This document shows, in pieces, positions 8,165 through 16,965 of a stretch of 44,066 bases of DNA. The first letter of the stretch is position 1. Every line of letters begins with the position of its first letter. The stretch is from the NCBI GenBank assembly GCA_903642265.1, contig CAHJWN010000031.1, positions 1-44,066 on the forward strand, given 5' to 3'. Source of the stretch: Acidobacteriaceae bacterium (lineage in GTDB: Bacteria; Acidobacteriota; Terriglobia; Terriglobales; Acidobacteriaceae). The position numbers and the translations under genes are program-made. A model generated the notes under the pieces. It ran no database searches, had not been told where the DNA came from, and saw only the letters and a list, made by a program, of their open reading frames with translations.

Positions 8165-8483
8165 AGCTGTTGCTACGGGGCGCAGCAAGGCAGACCCATC
8201 CGTCCTTTGAGCACTAACGTCTATGGTCGAGCGCTAAATTGTCTATTACCGAGCACCTGCCGTGCATCCTCGAGCGCCTTCGTCGATCCTCAAAGGAGCG
8301 TTTCTTTGAAACTCAGGGTCCGCTTTAGGCATCCACTCCTGATACACGCGCCATGGTTCCGCAGCTTGAGGAAGAAGGTTGTTAGGCCAGTGTTGTATTC
8401 TCGCAGGGAACACATAATCGAACATACTGTTGGGTGCGTTCCGCAGCATGGTGGCACGCAGCCAAAGTTAGTAAAGGGAAGAT
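8165..8483. other. intergenic region, no gene seen
   Basis: About 319 bp between acpS and the MCE gene. Open frames here lack coding character, and I see no RNA gene or clear promoter. A promoter for the MCE gene should lie in it. Confidence 0.35.
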
Positions 8484-9569
8484 ATGCCTAGCCAGCAGGA
8501 AGTTCGATGGTCGCAGTTGAAGGTGGGCGTTATCGTCCTGGTCGCGGTCGTGATCCTCGTTACAGTTCTGTTCCTGGTGACCAGTTCATCGGGTATGGGT
8601 GTTCTTTCCCATAAGCTGACCATTACTACTTATTTTGAGAATTCTGCGGCGCTGAAGGTCGGCGCACCCGTGAACCTTCAGGGCGTAACGATTGGAACGG
8701 TGAAGTCGGTTGTCGTCGTCACCGACCCACAGCACAAGCTCACGCCGGTCGAGGTCACGATGAAGATCGACGGCAAGTACAAGGCCGGTCTGCATAAGGA
8801 TTCGAAGGCAGCGCTTTCTACGCTTGGGGTCCTGGGAGACACGGTTGTAGACATCAATAGCCAATATGCTACAGGTCCTTTGCTGGAGGACGGCGACGAG
8901 CTAAAAACGCTCGAAACGCCGAGTCTGACCGACGTTGTAAAGGCCAGCCAGGGAACGCTGGAGAGTCTGAATGTGATCCTTGCGAAGGCGAATAACATTG
9001 TCGATAATCTGCAATCCGGCAAAGGTTCGATCGGCATGTTGATCAACGATCCCGGCCTGTACAACAAGGCAAATGCGACCGTCAACGAGCTGAATACACT
9101 GGCCAACAATCTGAATCAAGGCAAGGGCACTGCCGGTAAGCTGTTGAATGACGACGCGCTCTACAACCGGCTGGACGCGACGCTTGGCAAGCTTAACAAC
9201 ATTGCAACTTCGCTCGACAATGGCAAGGGCACTGCTGGCAAGCTGCTGAAGGATGAGACGCTCTACAACAATCTGAATTCAACCCTGGTCCACGCCAACT
9301 CCATTATGTCTGAGGCGGACGCAGGCAAGGGGACGCTCGGGCTGTTGCTGAAGGACCCGCAGTTCCGCAGCCAGATAAGTGATACGGTCACTCAGTTGAA
9401 CACGCTGGCAGTTGGGCTAAACAGCGGCAGGGGAACCCTGGGCAAGCTCGCAACAGATGACCAGGCGTACACAAACCTGAACGCTCTTCTATCTGAAAGC
9501 ACAAACCTTGTGACAACCATCCGCAAGGATCCGAAGAAGTACCTAACGATCCACCTGAAGATCTTTTAG
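8484..9569 (+). CDS. MlaD/MCE family protein with a repetitive C-terminal region
   Basis: 361 residues. An N-terminal membrane anchor (residues 13-33, VGVIVLVAVVILVTVLFLV) is followed by an MCE domain at about 40-125 (LKVGAPVNLQGVTIGTVKSV, and LGVLGDTVVDI), the fold that forms hexameric lipid channels in Mla/Pqi/Yeb systems between inner and outer membranes. From about residue 170 the protein contains five repeats of about 36 residues built on GKGTxGKLLxDxxLYxxLxxTLxxLNxLAxxL, which would make a long helical stalk. The AAGGGAAG Shine-Dalgarno before the ATG is good. No ATPase, permease or other Mla gene is adjacent, so the transporter partners must be encoded elsewhere. Confidence 0.88.
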   Translation: MPSQQEVRWSQLKVGVIVLVAVVILVTVLFLVTSSSGMGVLSHKLTITTYFENSAALKVGAPVNLQGVTIGTVKSVVVVTDPQHKLTPVEVTMKIDGKYKAGLHKDSKAALSTLGVLGDTVVDINSQYATGPLLEDGDELKTLETPSLTDVVKASQGTLESLNVILAKANNIVDNLQSGKGSIGMLINDPGLYNKANATVNELNTLANNLNQGKGTAGKLLNDDALYNRLDATLGKLNNIATSLDNGKGTAGKLLKDETLYNNLNSTLVHANSIMSEADAGKGTLGLLLKDPQFRSQISDTVTQLNTLAVGLNSGRGTLGKLATDDQAYTNLNALLSESTNLVTTIRKDPKKYLTIHLKIF

Positions 9570-9576
9570 GCAACCT

Positions 9577-10092
9577 TCAGAATCGGAGAACGAGGCCGGT
9601 CGATACGTTCGTGGCGTGCACGTTTCGGTTGGCTTCGGTGACGCCTGCGCCATAGCTGAACTCCAGTACGCGCCAGTCGAGATGGTAAAAGATGGTGCTG
9701 TCGAACCCTCCGACCAGCCTGTAGTCAAAGTCGTTCACGTTTTCTTTGCCGCCATTCGCTGCCCCGACCGAGTAGTACACAACGCCACCCAATGCCTCAA
9801 CATAGGGTTTGATTGGAAACAGCGGCAGGTGCAAGGCAAGTCGAGGTCCTACAAGCAAGTTCTTTGTGTCGCTTGAGAAGATGCCGCGCCCATCAATCGC
9901 GACTGCTATGGGCCCGAGGTCCTTGATCCCGTAGTACAAGCCGACGGATTCGGAACTAGTCCAACCCTGCCCGGAGAGGCCACTTTTCTCTCCGCCCACG
10001 GCGCCGTAGACACCAATTTTTGCCTGCGCAAGCATGCACGAGGGCAGAGCGATCGCTGCCACTACCAAGAATCGTTGAAGAAGAGTACCCAT
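9577..10092 (-). CDS. putative outer-membrane beta-barrel protein
   Basis: 171 residues from the chosen ATG. It has a signal peptide (GTLLQRFLVVAAIALPSCMLAQA), then alternating hydrophobic/polar strands with many Gly and aromatic residues, and ends VSTGLVLRF, a C-terminal Phe preceded by alternating residues as recognised by the BAM machinery. The size suits an 8-stranded barrel of the OmpA/opacity type. The frame is open to a TTG at 10158, but starting there would hide the signal peptide. It is convergent with the MCE gene (7 bp apart) and divergent from the M13 peptidase. Function unknown. Confidence 0.72.
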   Translation of the reverse strand: MGTLLQRFLVVAAIALPSCMLAQAKIGVYGAVGGEKSGLSGQGWTSSESVGLYYGIKDLGPIAVAIDGRGIFSSDTKNLLVGPRLALHLPLFPIKPYVEALGGVVYYSVGAANGGKENVNDFDYRLVGGFDSTIFYHLDWRVLEFSYGAGVTEANRNVHATNVSTGLVLRF

Positions 10093-10304
10093 GCCTTTAG
10101 GATATTGACCATGCGGGATAGGTGCAAGATCGGGATCTACGCTGCTTTTAAGAGACAAGGAAACTTTTCCGAACCTTAGTATCGTCTTACGTTGGAAACC
10201 TAAAAGTTAGTGCAGAACTCACCCTTCAAGAGTGCTGATTGCGAGAAGCCTATTTCCCAAATCAGTTCGAATAAGGGGAGAACACCAGACCTTCCAGGAG
10301 TTCC

Positions 10305-12383
10305 ATGCGCCCTTATCGCCTCGCCTGCTTTCTCATCCTCTCTGGTGGCCTATGTTACGGCCAGAACCTCTCATCAATGGATACTGCGACAGGGCCCACG
10401 TCGGAGCCTAAGAAGCCTATCAGCTTCGATCTTTCCAGCATCGATAAAACCGCCGATCCGTGCACGAACTTTTACCAATACGCCTGCGGCAACTGGATGA
10501 AGAACAACCCGATCCCGTCGGACCAGGTTCGCTGGAGCCGCTTCAACGAACTCGCTGACCGCAATAACTATCTTCTCTACGCCGAGTTGAAGTCTGCCGC
10601 CGACGCGCCCAAGACGCCTCTGCAAAAGAAGTATGGTGACTACTTTGCTGCGTGTATGAATGTCGAGCTCGCCGACAAGCTAGGTGCGAAGCCTATCGAG
10701 GCCGAACTTGGCGTAATCGACAAGCTTGCAAGCACGAAGCAGATTGCAGCACTGAACCTGGAACTGGAGCACAGGTTCGGCGACGGCCAGTTGCTGGATC
10801 TTGGCGTCCAGCAGGACCAGAAAGATTCGAGCCAGCAGATTCTCGGCACAGGCCAGGGTGGCTTGACGCTGCCTGACCGTGACTACTACCTGACCGATGA
10901 CGAACGTTCCAAGACAATCCGCGAGCAATATGTGGAGCATGTCACGAAGATGTTCGTGCTCCTCGGGGATACCCGAGACCAGGCGGCCAAGGAAGCAGCC
11001 GATGTAATGCGGATCGAGACGGCGCTCGCTACCGGCTCCATGCCGCGCGTCGATCTGCGCGACCCGGCCAAGCGTTACCACATCATGACGATTGCTGAGG
11101 TGACGGCACTTTCGCCCGACTACAACTGGAAGCAGTTCCTGGATGGAATCGGCGTCGGCAAGGCTTCCACCTTGAACGTTGCGTCTCCCGGTTATGTGAA
11201 GGCAGTGAACGCGGAGCTTGAGGCCGAGAACACTGCTGCCTTTAAGAGCTACTTCCGCTGGCACACGCTGCACGGAGCAGCGCCTTACCTCGCGAAGCCG
11301 TTTGATGAAGAGAATTTTGCCTTTTTCAACAAGACGCTGCAAGGCCAGAAAGAAGAGCAGCCGCGATGGAAGCGCTGCACTCGGCTGACCGATGCCGCGC
11401 TTGGCGAAGCGGTAGGCCAGGACTGGGTAAAGCAGTACTTTCCTCCCGAGGCCAAAGCGAATATGGAAAAACTGATCGCGGCGCTCGAGAAGGCGCTGGG
11501 GGAGGATATTCAGAACCTGGACTGGATGAGCGACGCAACCAAGAAGGAAGCTGAAGCCAAGCTAGGCACTATCACGCAGAAGATTGGCTACCCTGAAAAC
11601 TGGCGGAACTACAGCACGCTGGTAGTGAAGCGAGATGACCTGATCGGCAACCTTGAACAGAACAGCATCTTTGAGACGAAGAGGATGTTTGCCAAGTTAG
11701 GCAAACCTGTGGACGCCAAAGAGTGGGGTATGACGCCGCCCACGGTAAATGCCTACTACAATCCTCCGCAAAACAACATCAACTTTCCTGCAGGAATCCT
11801 GCAGCCGCCTTTTTACGCGAACAACCTGGATCCGGCGGTAAATTTTGGCGGTATCGGCGTCGTAATCGGACACGAGATGACGCACGGTTTTGACGATCAG
11901 GGATCGAAATACGACCTCCACGGCAATGTGCGGACCTGGTTTACGCCCGACGACCTGACCAACTTTCAGGCAAAGACCGGCTGTATCGCGGACGAGTACT
12001 CTGGCTTTAAGGTGGCTGAGGGTCAGAACCTGAATGGCAAACTGACGCTCGGCGAGAACACGGCTGACAACGGCGGACTGCGCATTGCTTTCCAGGCGTT
12101 GCAGGAGACGCTGACTACATCGCCCAGTACTGCACTGGCCGGGTACGTCTCCGGACAAAAAGACGGCTATACGCCGGCGCAACGCTTCTTCATCGGTTTC
12201 GGCCAGGTCTGGTGTCAGAACCAGACTGAGCAAAATGCTCGTGTGTTGGCTAAAACCGATCCGCATAGCAGCGGGGAGTGGCGTACTAATGGCTCGGTGC
12301 AGAACTTCGACGAGTTCGGTAAGGCGTTTGGCTGCAAAGTTGGCCAACCGATGATGCCGGCGACCTCCTGCCGCGTCTGGTAA
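10305..12383 (+). CDS. M13 family (neprilysin/PepO-like) zinc metallopeptidase
   Basis: 692 residues, the usual M13 length. A signal peptide (MRPYRLACFLILSGGLCYGQ) is followed by the N-terminal M13 domain starting DPCTNFYQYACGNWMKNN. The catalytic domain has NAYYNPPQNNINFPAGILQPPF, the zinc motif HEMTH at 523-527 and the third ligand E584 in GENTADNGG. The C-terminus is CRVW, the CxxW ending of the family. M13 enzymes cleave short peptides up to about 40 residues and act outside the cytoplasm. CCAGGAG upstream of the ATG supports the start. It is a stand-alone gene followed by a clear hairpin terminator. Its natural substrate is unknown. Confidence 0.95.
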   Translation: MRPYRLACFLILSGGLCYGQNLSSMDTATGPTSEPKKPISFDLSSIDKTADPCTNFYQYACGNWMKNNPIPSDQVRWSRFNELADRNNYLLYAELKSAADAPKTPLQKKYGDYFAACMNVELADKLGAKPIEAELGVIDKLASTKQIAALNLELEHRFGDGQLLDLGVQQDQKDSSQQILGTGQGGLTLPDRDYYLTDDERSKTIREQYVEHVTKMFVLLGDTRDQAAKEAADVMRIETALATGSMPRVDLRDPAKRYHIMTIAEVTALSPDYNWKQFLDGIGVGKASTLNVASPGYVKAVNAELEAENTAAFKSYFRWHTLHGAAPYLAKPFDEENFAFFNKTLQGQKEEQPRWKRCTRLTDAALGEAVGQDWVKQYFPPEAKANMEKLIAALEKALGEDIQNLDWMSDATKKEAEAKLGTITQKIGYPENWRNYSTLVVKRDDLIGNLEQNSIFETKRMFAKLGKPVDAKEWGMTPPTVNAYYNPPQNNINFPAGILQPPFYANNLDPAVNFGGIGVVIGHEMTHGFDDQGSKYDLHGNVRTWFTPDDLTNFQAKTGCIADEYSGFKVAEGQNLNGKLTLGENTADNGGLRIAFQALQETLTTSPSTALAGYVSGQKDGYTPAQRFFIGFGQVWCQNQTEQNARVLAKTDPHSSGEWRTNGSVQNFDEFGKAFGCKVGQPMMPATSCRVW

Positions 12384-12404
12384 CGTCGCACTCGACAGAT
12401 TGAA

Positions 12405-12441
12405 AGCAGAGACCCTGGGCCATCCGTCCAGGGTCTTTCTG
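12405..12441 (+). terminator. terminator after the M13 peptidase gene
   Basis: AGACCCTGG (12410-12418) pairs with CCAGGGTCT (12428-12436), extended by AGCAGA/TCTGCT with a small bulge and followed by TTTCT. It lies about 25 bp after the stop codon. Confidence 0.75.
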
Positions 12442-12552
12442 CTGCGATAGCGCTAACCTCGAGCGGCCTGCAGCGTCTACGTGGCACTTGGGTACGCTTC
12501 CAAGTAGCGCAAAATGAGCGTCGAAGTGCAAAAGTGCGCGACCTCTTGAACT

Positions 12553-12684
12553 GGAACAAACTCCCTTGCAGGGTGGCATACACGCGCATCACCTTCTACA
12601 ATTGAGCAAGGTTCGTATCCCTACAGAATTGCTCGCAGCAAAGAGGTGGTGCCCGTTGGCCATTGGCGAGGATTAAGGAAGCGC
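12553..12684 (+). promoter_or_regulatory. duplicated upstream block, copy 1
   Basis: 132 bp directly before the first propeller gene, repeated with high similarity and no net length change at 14014-14145. The shared core includes CGCATCACCTTCTACAATTG, in which TACAAT could be a -10 box; no good -35 is seen at 17 bp. AAGGAAGCGC precedes the ATG in both copies. Confidence 0.6.
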
Positions 12685-13923
12685 ATGACGTTGAGCAGGA
12701 TTGGCCGGATCCCATTGGCCTTGTTGATATCGGTAGCTATGGGTTTAGGCATGACTTCATGCAGTAACTCGACCGTTGGCTTTATGTGGGTTCTCGGTAC
12801 ACAGTACAACCAGATTGGCGGCTTCAGGATCGACAACCACACCGGCAATCTGACCGGAGTAGTTGGCTCGCCGCTCCCATCGGGCGGGACCAGTCCGATA
12901 ATGCTTGCGCTCAAGTCTGGTGGTCGTTACCTGTACGTGCTCAACGCTGGCGATGCAACTGGAACTACCGGAAACATTTCGCTCTTCAGCGTTGGCGATG
13001 GCGGCACCCTGAGCTACCAACAGTCTTACGTCAGCCAGGGAACCTTCCCGGTCTGGATTACGACTGACAGCACCGGCAACTACCTCTTTGTACTGAATCA
13101 GCGCTCGCCAAACTACGGCAAACAGATCGATCCGACGCAGCCACTGAGTGCGGCAAACACAGACCTTAATGGCTCCATTGCAGTCTTCTCGCTTGATTCA
13201 AATACTGGTCGGCCGTCGCCTATTAACAACTCGATGAACCAGCAGGCCTACTTTGAGGTCGGTAAAAATCCGACGCAGATGCGCAATGCCGCAAGCTGCC
13301 TTTATACCCTTGACACCGGCGATCAAACGATTTTCCCTTACTCGATCGGCAGTGCTGACGGCCAGTTGACCACTCCAAGCAACTCGATGGTCAGCCTTAA
13401 CACGGCGAGTGCTACCTCTCTAAGCATTGGTGGCAGCTATGTCTACGTAACAGACGCAGGTTCTGTGACCGGCGGCCCGGGCTCGATCCTGACTGTCTCT
13501 CAGGGCAGTTCGTGCGACCAGTTGACAGTCGGCAACGCCGTCTCCAACTTCGCCACGGCAAGCAATCCGATACAGACCATTACAACGCTCGATGGTAAGT
13601 ACGCATATGTAATGAACCATTCGACGCAGAATACAAATTATTCCAACAGTACGATCTCTGCCTTTACGGTAGGGAGCAACGGCGACCTGCAGGCAATCAC
13701 CGCCGATACCAACAATCCGTATTCGGTAGGCTCTGGCCCGGTCTGCATGGCGATTGACCCGACCGATCAGTATCTTTACACGTCGGACCAGTTCGCCAGC
13801 ACCTTAACCGGTAAGAGGATCAGTAATCAGTACGGGTATCTGAGCAATCTTTCTAAAGGTTCAAGCTTCGCGACTGTCGGAACACCTGCGTGTCTTGTGA
13901 TCAGCAAAGATACGGGATACTAG
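12685..13923 (+). CDS. YVTN-type beta-propeller lipoprotein 1
   Basis: 412 residues. A lipoprotein signal (MTLSRIGRIPLALLISVAMG) ends in MTSC with the acylated Cys at 26. The mature protein repeats segments such as GGRYLYVLNAGD, GNYLFVLNQRS, GKYAYVMNHS and DQYLYTSDQ, the blade pattern of the YVTN / lactonase-like seven-bladed propellers. Such proteins sit at the membrane surface, and their ligand or enzymatic role is mostly unknown. The start at 12685 has AAGGAAGCGC upstream; an extension to 12646 would spoil the signal. It is the first of four same-strand paralogues, nearest to the next one. Catalysis should not be assumed, as no lactonase active site was identified. Confidence 0.83.
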   Translation: MTLSRIGRIPLALLISVAMGLGMTSCSNSTVGFMWVLGTQYNQIGGFRIDNHTGNLTGVVGSPLPSGGTSPIMLALKSGGRYLYVLNAGDATGTTGNISLFSVGDGGTLSYQQSYVSQGTFPVWITTDSTGNYLFVLNQRSPNYGKQIDPTQPLSAANTDLNGSIAVFSLDSNTGRPSPINNSMNQQAYFEVGKNPTQMRNAASCLYTLDTGDQTIFPYSIGSADGQLTTPSNSMVSLNTASATSLSIGGSYVYVTDAGSVTGGPGSILTVSQGSSCDQLTVGNAVSNFATASNPIQTITTLDGKYAYVMNHSTQNTNYSNSTISAFTVGSNGDLQAITADTNNPYSVGSGPVCMAIDPTDQYLYTSDQFASTLTGKRISNQYGYLSNLSKGSSFATVGTPACLVISKDTGY

Positions 13924-14013
13924 GCCTGCGAGCGCCTGCACCAGGGGTCTTGTTCCGCAAGACATGTGTGCTCACGGTCACCTGGAGGCAAGCGACTGTC
14001 CTCTATAGCAGCG

Positions 14014-14145
14014 GGAACAAACTCCGTCTCCAGGTGGCATAAACTCGCATCACCTTCTACAATTGGCCAAGGATCGTATCCCTACAGAATTGCTCGCAGT
14101 AAGAAGGTGGCGCACGTTGGCCCCTGGCGAGGATTAAGGAAGCGC
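14014..14145 (+). promoter_or_regulatory. duplicated upstream block, copy 2
   Basis: The offset to copy 1 is exactly 1461 bp, the same as between the two start codons. The CGCATCACCTTCTACAATTG core and the AAGGAAGCGC ribosome-binding region are kept, so both propeller genes probably share the same promoter type. Confidence 0.6.
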
Positions 14146-15378
14146 ATGACGTTGAGCAGGATTGGCCGGATTACATTGGCCTTGTTGATATCGGTAGCAA
14201 TGGGTTTGGGCATGACCTCATGCGGTGGCGGTACAGTTGGCTTCATGTGGGTCCTTGGCGCACAGTCCAACCAGATCGGCGGCTTCAAGATCGACAATTT
14301 CACGGGCAACCTGACCGGCGTGATTGGCTCGCCCTTCAAATCTCAAGGTGTCAATCCAGTCATGCTGACCCTCAAGTCTGGTGGTCGCTATCTCTATGTG
14401 CTCAATGCCGGTGATGCGACCGGAACGACGGGCAGCTTCTCGCTCTTCAGCGTCGGCGGGGACGGCACACTGGCATACCAGCAGTCGTACACCAGCCAGG
14501 GAACCTTCCCGGTGTGGATCACGACTGATACGACCGGCAACTACCTCTTTGTGCTTGATCAGCACTCGCCTGCCTACGATGGCAAGCTCGACTTCAACGG
14601 CTCGCTCACCGCGTTCTCATTGGACGCGACCACCGGGCGGCCCTCGCTGGTTACGAACGCCCAGGTAAAGAATGCTGCGGGGACGCAGCTGACCTACTTC
14701 GAGGTTGGCAGAAATCCTACCCAGATGCGCAATTCGTCCAGCTGTATTTACACCTTGGATAGTGCCGACCAGACGATCTTCCCTTATGCGCTCTCCACGG
14801 CGAATGGGCAGCTGACGCAGCCAACCAACTCGACCATTGCACTGGGTACCTCAAATGCAACTTCGGTCAATCTTGGTGGCAGTTATGTATACGTAACGGA
14901 CGCCGGCTCGACAGACGGCGGCCCCGGATCGATCCTGCCATATACGCAGGGTTCAAACTGCGCCCTGTCACCCGTCACCGGAGGGACTGTAGCCAACCTT
15001 CCGACAGCGAGCTACCCGATTCAAACAGTGACCAGCACGAATGCGGCGGGCACGTTTGTCTACGTAATCAACCATTCCACGGCCAGCGCAAACTTCGGAA
15101 ACAGCTCGATTTCCGCCTTCACAATTCAGACTACGGGCCAATTGCAGCAGATCGCCGCCGACACAAACAACCCTTTCCCGGTGGGTGCAGGTCCCGACTG
15201 CATTGCGATCGACCCGACGAATCAGTATCTCTACACGTCAAACCAAGCCGATAGCACCGTGACGGGAAGCCGGATCAGCAACTCGCAAGGATTTCTGAGC
15301 CAACTCACCCGTGGATCCAACTTCCCGACCGTCACCTCGCCGAGCTGCCTGGTCATAAGCGGAAATACGGGCTACTGA
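14146..15378 (+). CDS. YVTN-type beta-propeller lipoprotein 2 (tandem duplicate)
   Basis: 410 residues. The signal is nearly identical to propeller 1 (MTLSRIGRITLALLISVAMG, then MTSC with acylated Cys26). The mature part starts GGGTVGFMWVLGAQSNQIGG and keeps the same blade segments (GGRYLYVLNAGDATGTTG, GNYLFVLDQHS, NQYLYTSNQ). Similarity extends into the upstream DNA, so this is a recent tandem duplication of gene plus promoter region. Divergence is concentrated in the loops, for instance a deletion after the third blade compared with copy 1. An in-frame extension to 13966 covers the duplicated control region and is not used as the start. Role as for copy 1, unknown. Confidence 0.83.
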   Translation: MTLSRIGRITLALLISVAMGLGMTSCGGGTVGFMWVLGAQSNQIGGFKIDNFTGNLTGVIGSPFKSQGVNPVMLTLKSGGRYLYVLNAGDATGTTGSFSLFSVGGDGTLAYQQSYTSQGTFPVWITTDTTGNYLFVLDQHSPAYDGKLDFNGSLTAFSLDATTGRPSLVTNAQVKNAAGTQLTYFEVGRNPTQMRNSSSCIYTLDSADQTIFPYALSTANGQLTQPTNSTIALGTSNATSVNLGGSYVYVTDAGSTDGGPGSILPYTQGSNCALSPVTGGTVANLPTASYPIQTVTSTNAAGTFVYVINHSTASANFGNSSISAFTIQTTGQLQQIAADTNNPFPVGAGPDCIAIDPTNQYLYTSNQADSTVTGSRISNSQGFLSQLTRGSNFPTVTSPSCLVISGNTGY

Positions 15379-15543
15379 TCTTGAGGGACAAGGCTGGGGC
15401 TGGACAAGCTTGATCTGGACATTTACCTGGGCGGCGTCGAGCGTTCGACGCCGCTTACCTGCTTCTCAAGATACAGATTTGAACCACTCGTAATCGACAA
15501 ACAAGCAAGGGCGACAGTTGTTGCCAGCGGAGCCAGGAAATAC

Positions 15544-16821
15544 ATGAAGTCAGTCAGTAGAAAGGGTCGCGGAACTGGAGAAACGTCATCCCAGGCGGAC
15601 AGCTCTCCCACGACCAGATTGTCGCGGACAGCGTCGCTCCTGGCGCTAACTGCTCTAGTCGGATTGACCGCCTGCGATAACGATTACACGCTGGCTTACG
15701 TTTATGCGCCCTCAGAGACGACGTCGACTTCAGGGCTCATCAACGCGTACGGCATCGACAACCAGACCGGCAGCCTGCGACTGCTCAACGATTCGCCAAT
15801 TCCCTCAGGCGGACGCAAGCCGGTTGCTCTGGTATCGGCCCCGAACCAGAAGTTTCTCTACCTGATCAACCATGACGACAGCAATGTGGTTGAGTACTCG
15901 ATCGGTACCGACGGCAAGCTGTATCCGCAAAATACGTACAACACGACCGGCAGCTATCCAACGTCGCTGGTGGTCTCTGCGGATGGCAATTTCCTCTACG
16001 TGGCTTACACCTATCAGAACGGGTTTACTACGGCGAGCCCCGGGCCGGGAGGTATATCCGTCTTCCCCGTGAATGCTGACAACAGCCTGGGCACTCCAGC
16101 GGATTTCCCTATCGGCCGCAGTCCCGTAGCCATCACGGTGAGCAGCAAGGCGACCGGCAGTGGTGCAAACGCGGTCTACGTTGTGACGCAGGACGCGACT
16201 GCGGTAAACCCTGCATCGACCGGAACAACCAACCAATCATTGAACCTGTTTGCCTTCGCGGCTAACTCTACCTCTGGTGCTCTGTCCATTCTTCCCGGTG
16301 AGACGATTCTGCCTGGCAACGTGCCATCCTTTGGATATGCGACGGGGATCTCTCCCAGCGGCATTCTTGAGGATCCTGCCGGTACACATCTTTACGTCAC
16401 GGACAACTCCGGCAATAGTGTGATTGGTTACTCGATTACCGGGAACGGGGTTCCCAGCCCGATTGCGTCGGGGTCGGCGCCCACAGGCTCCTCTCCTTTG
16501 GGGTTGGCCATCGACCCATCAGGCAGGTATCTGTATATCGCAAACTCAGGCTCCGGCAGTATCAGCGGCTACACCTTTGGGCCTAACGGAGAGCCCGTCA
16601 CGTCGGCAGTTGCTGCCAGCACCCAGGCGGGTACCGGCACAAACTGCGTAGCGATCGAGCCCTCGCACGGGATCTACCTTTACGCGTCCGGGCTTATCAG
16701 CGACTCCATTACAGGGGAGCAGATTCTTACGGCCGATGGAAGCCTGAGGCCGATCATCAACTCTCCGTATGCGGCGACAACGCTGCCCGTCTGTGCTATC
16801 TCCGTCGCACGGTTTCCGTAG
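15544..16821 (+). CDS. YVTN-type beta-propeller lipoprotein 3
   Basis: 425 residues. A long polar N-region (about 25 residues) precedes the hydrophobic stretch SLLALTALVG and lipobox LTAC with Cys44, followed by DNDYTLAYVYAPSE. Blades carry KFLYLINHDD, GNFLYVAYTYQ, GTHLYVTDNSGNSV and GRYLYIANSGSGSI. The mature N-terminus closely matches propeller 4 (DYTLAYLY), so the four genes form two pairs. AGCCAGGAAA before the ATG is the ribosome-binding site. The function is not known. Confidence 0.82.
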   Translation: MKSVSRKGRGTGETSSQADSSPTTRLSRTASLLALTALVGLTACDNDYTLAYVYAPSETTSTSGLINAYGIDNQTGSLRLLNDSPIPSGGRKPVALVSAPNQKFLYLINHDDSNVVEYSIGTDGKLYPQNTYNTTGSYPTSLVVSADGNFLYVAYTYQNGFTTASPGPGGISVFPVNADNSLGTPADFPIGRSPVAITVSSKATGSGANAVYVVTQDATAVNPASTGTTNQSLNLFAFAANSTSGALSILPGETILPGNVPSFGYATGISPSGILEDPAGTHLYVTDNSGNSVIGYSITGNGVPSPIASGSAPTGSSPLGLAIDPSGRYLYIANSGSGSISGYTFGPNGEPVTSAVAASTQAGTGTNCVAIEPSHGIYLYASGLISDSITGEQILTADGSLRPIINSPYAATTLPVCAISVARFP

Positions 16822-16965
16822 AATCAGGTCAGGCGCTCGAGAGCACAGTGGGCGAGGGTATGCCGTACCTCTGACTTGATGTGGAGCTGAACAGGATCAG
16901 AATTAGGTCTCACCAGATCGGATTTTCACAGGGGGTCTAAGATACTCCCGGAACAAAGGAAGCGC

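Noticed and set aside
10680..11342. 220-codon minus-strand ORF inside the M13 peptidase gene
   Set aside because: Antisense shadow of a full-length peptidase; no family features.
13966..14145. N-terminal extension of propeller 2
   Set aside because: The open frame runs through the duplicated control region and would bury the lipoprotein signal; the ATG at 14146 has the same ribosome-binding site as its paralogue.
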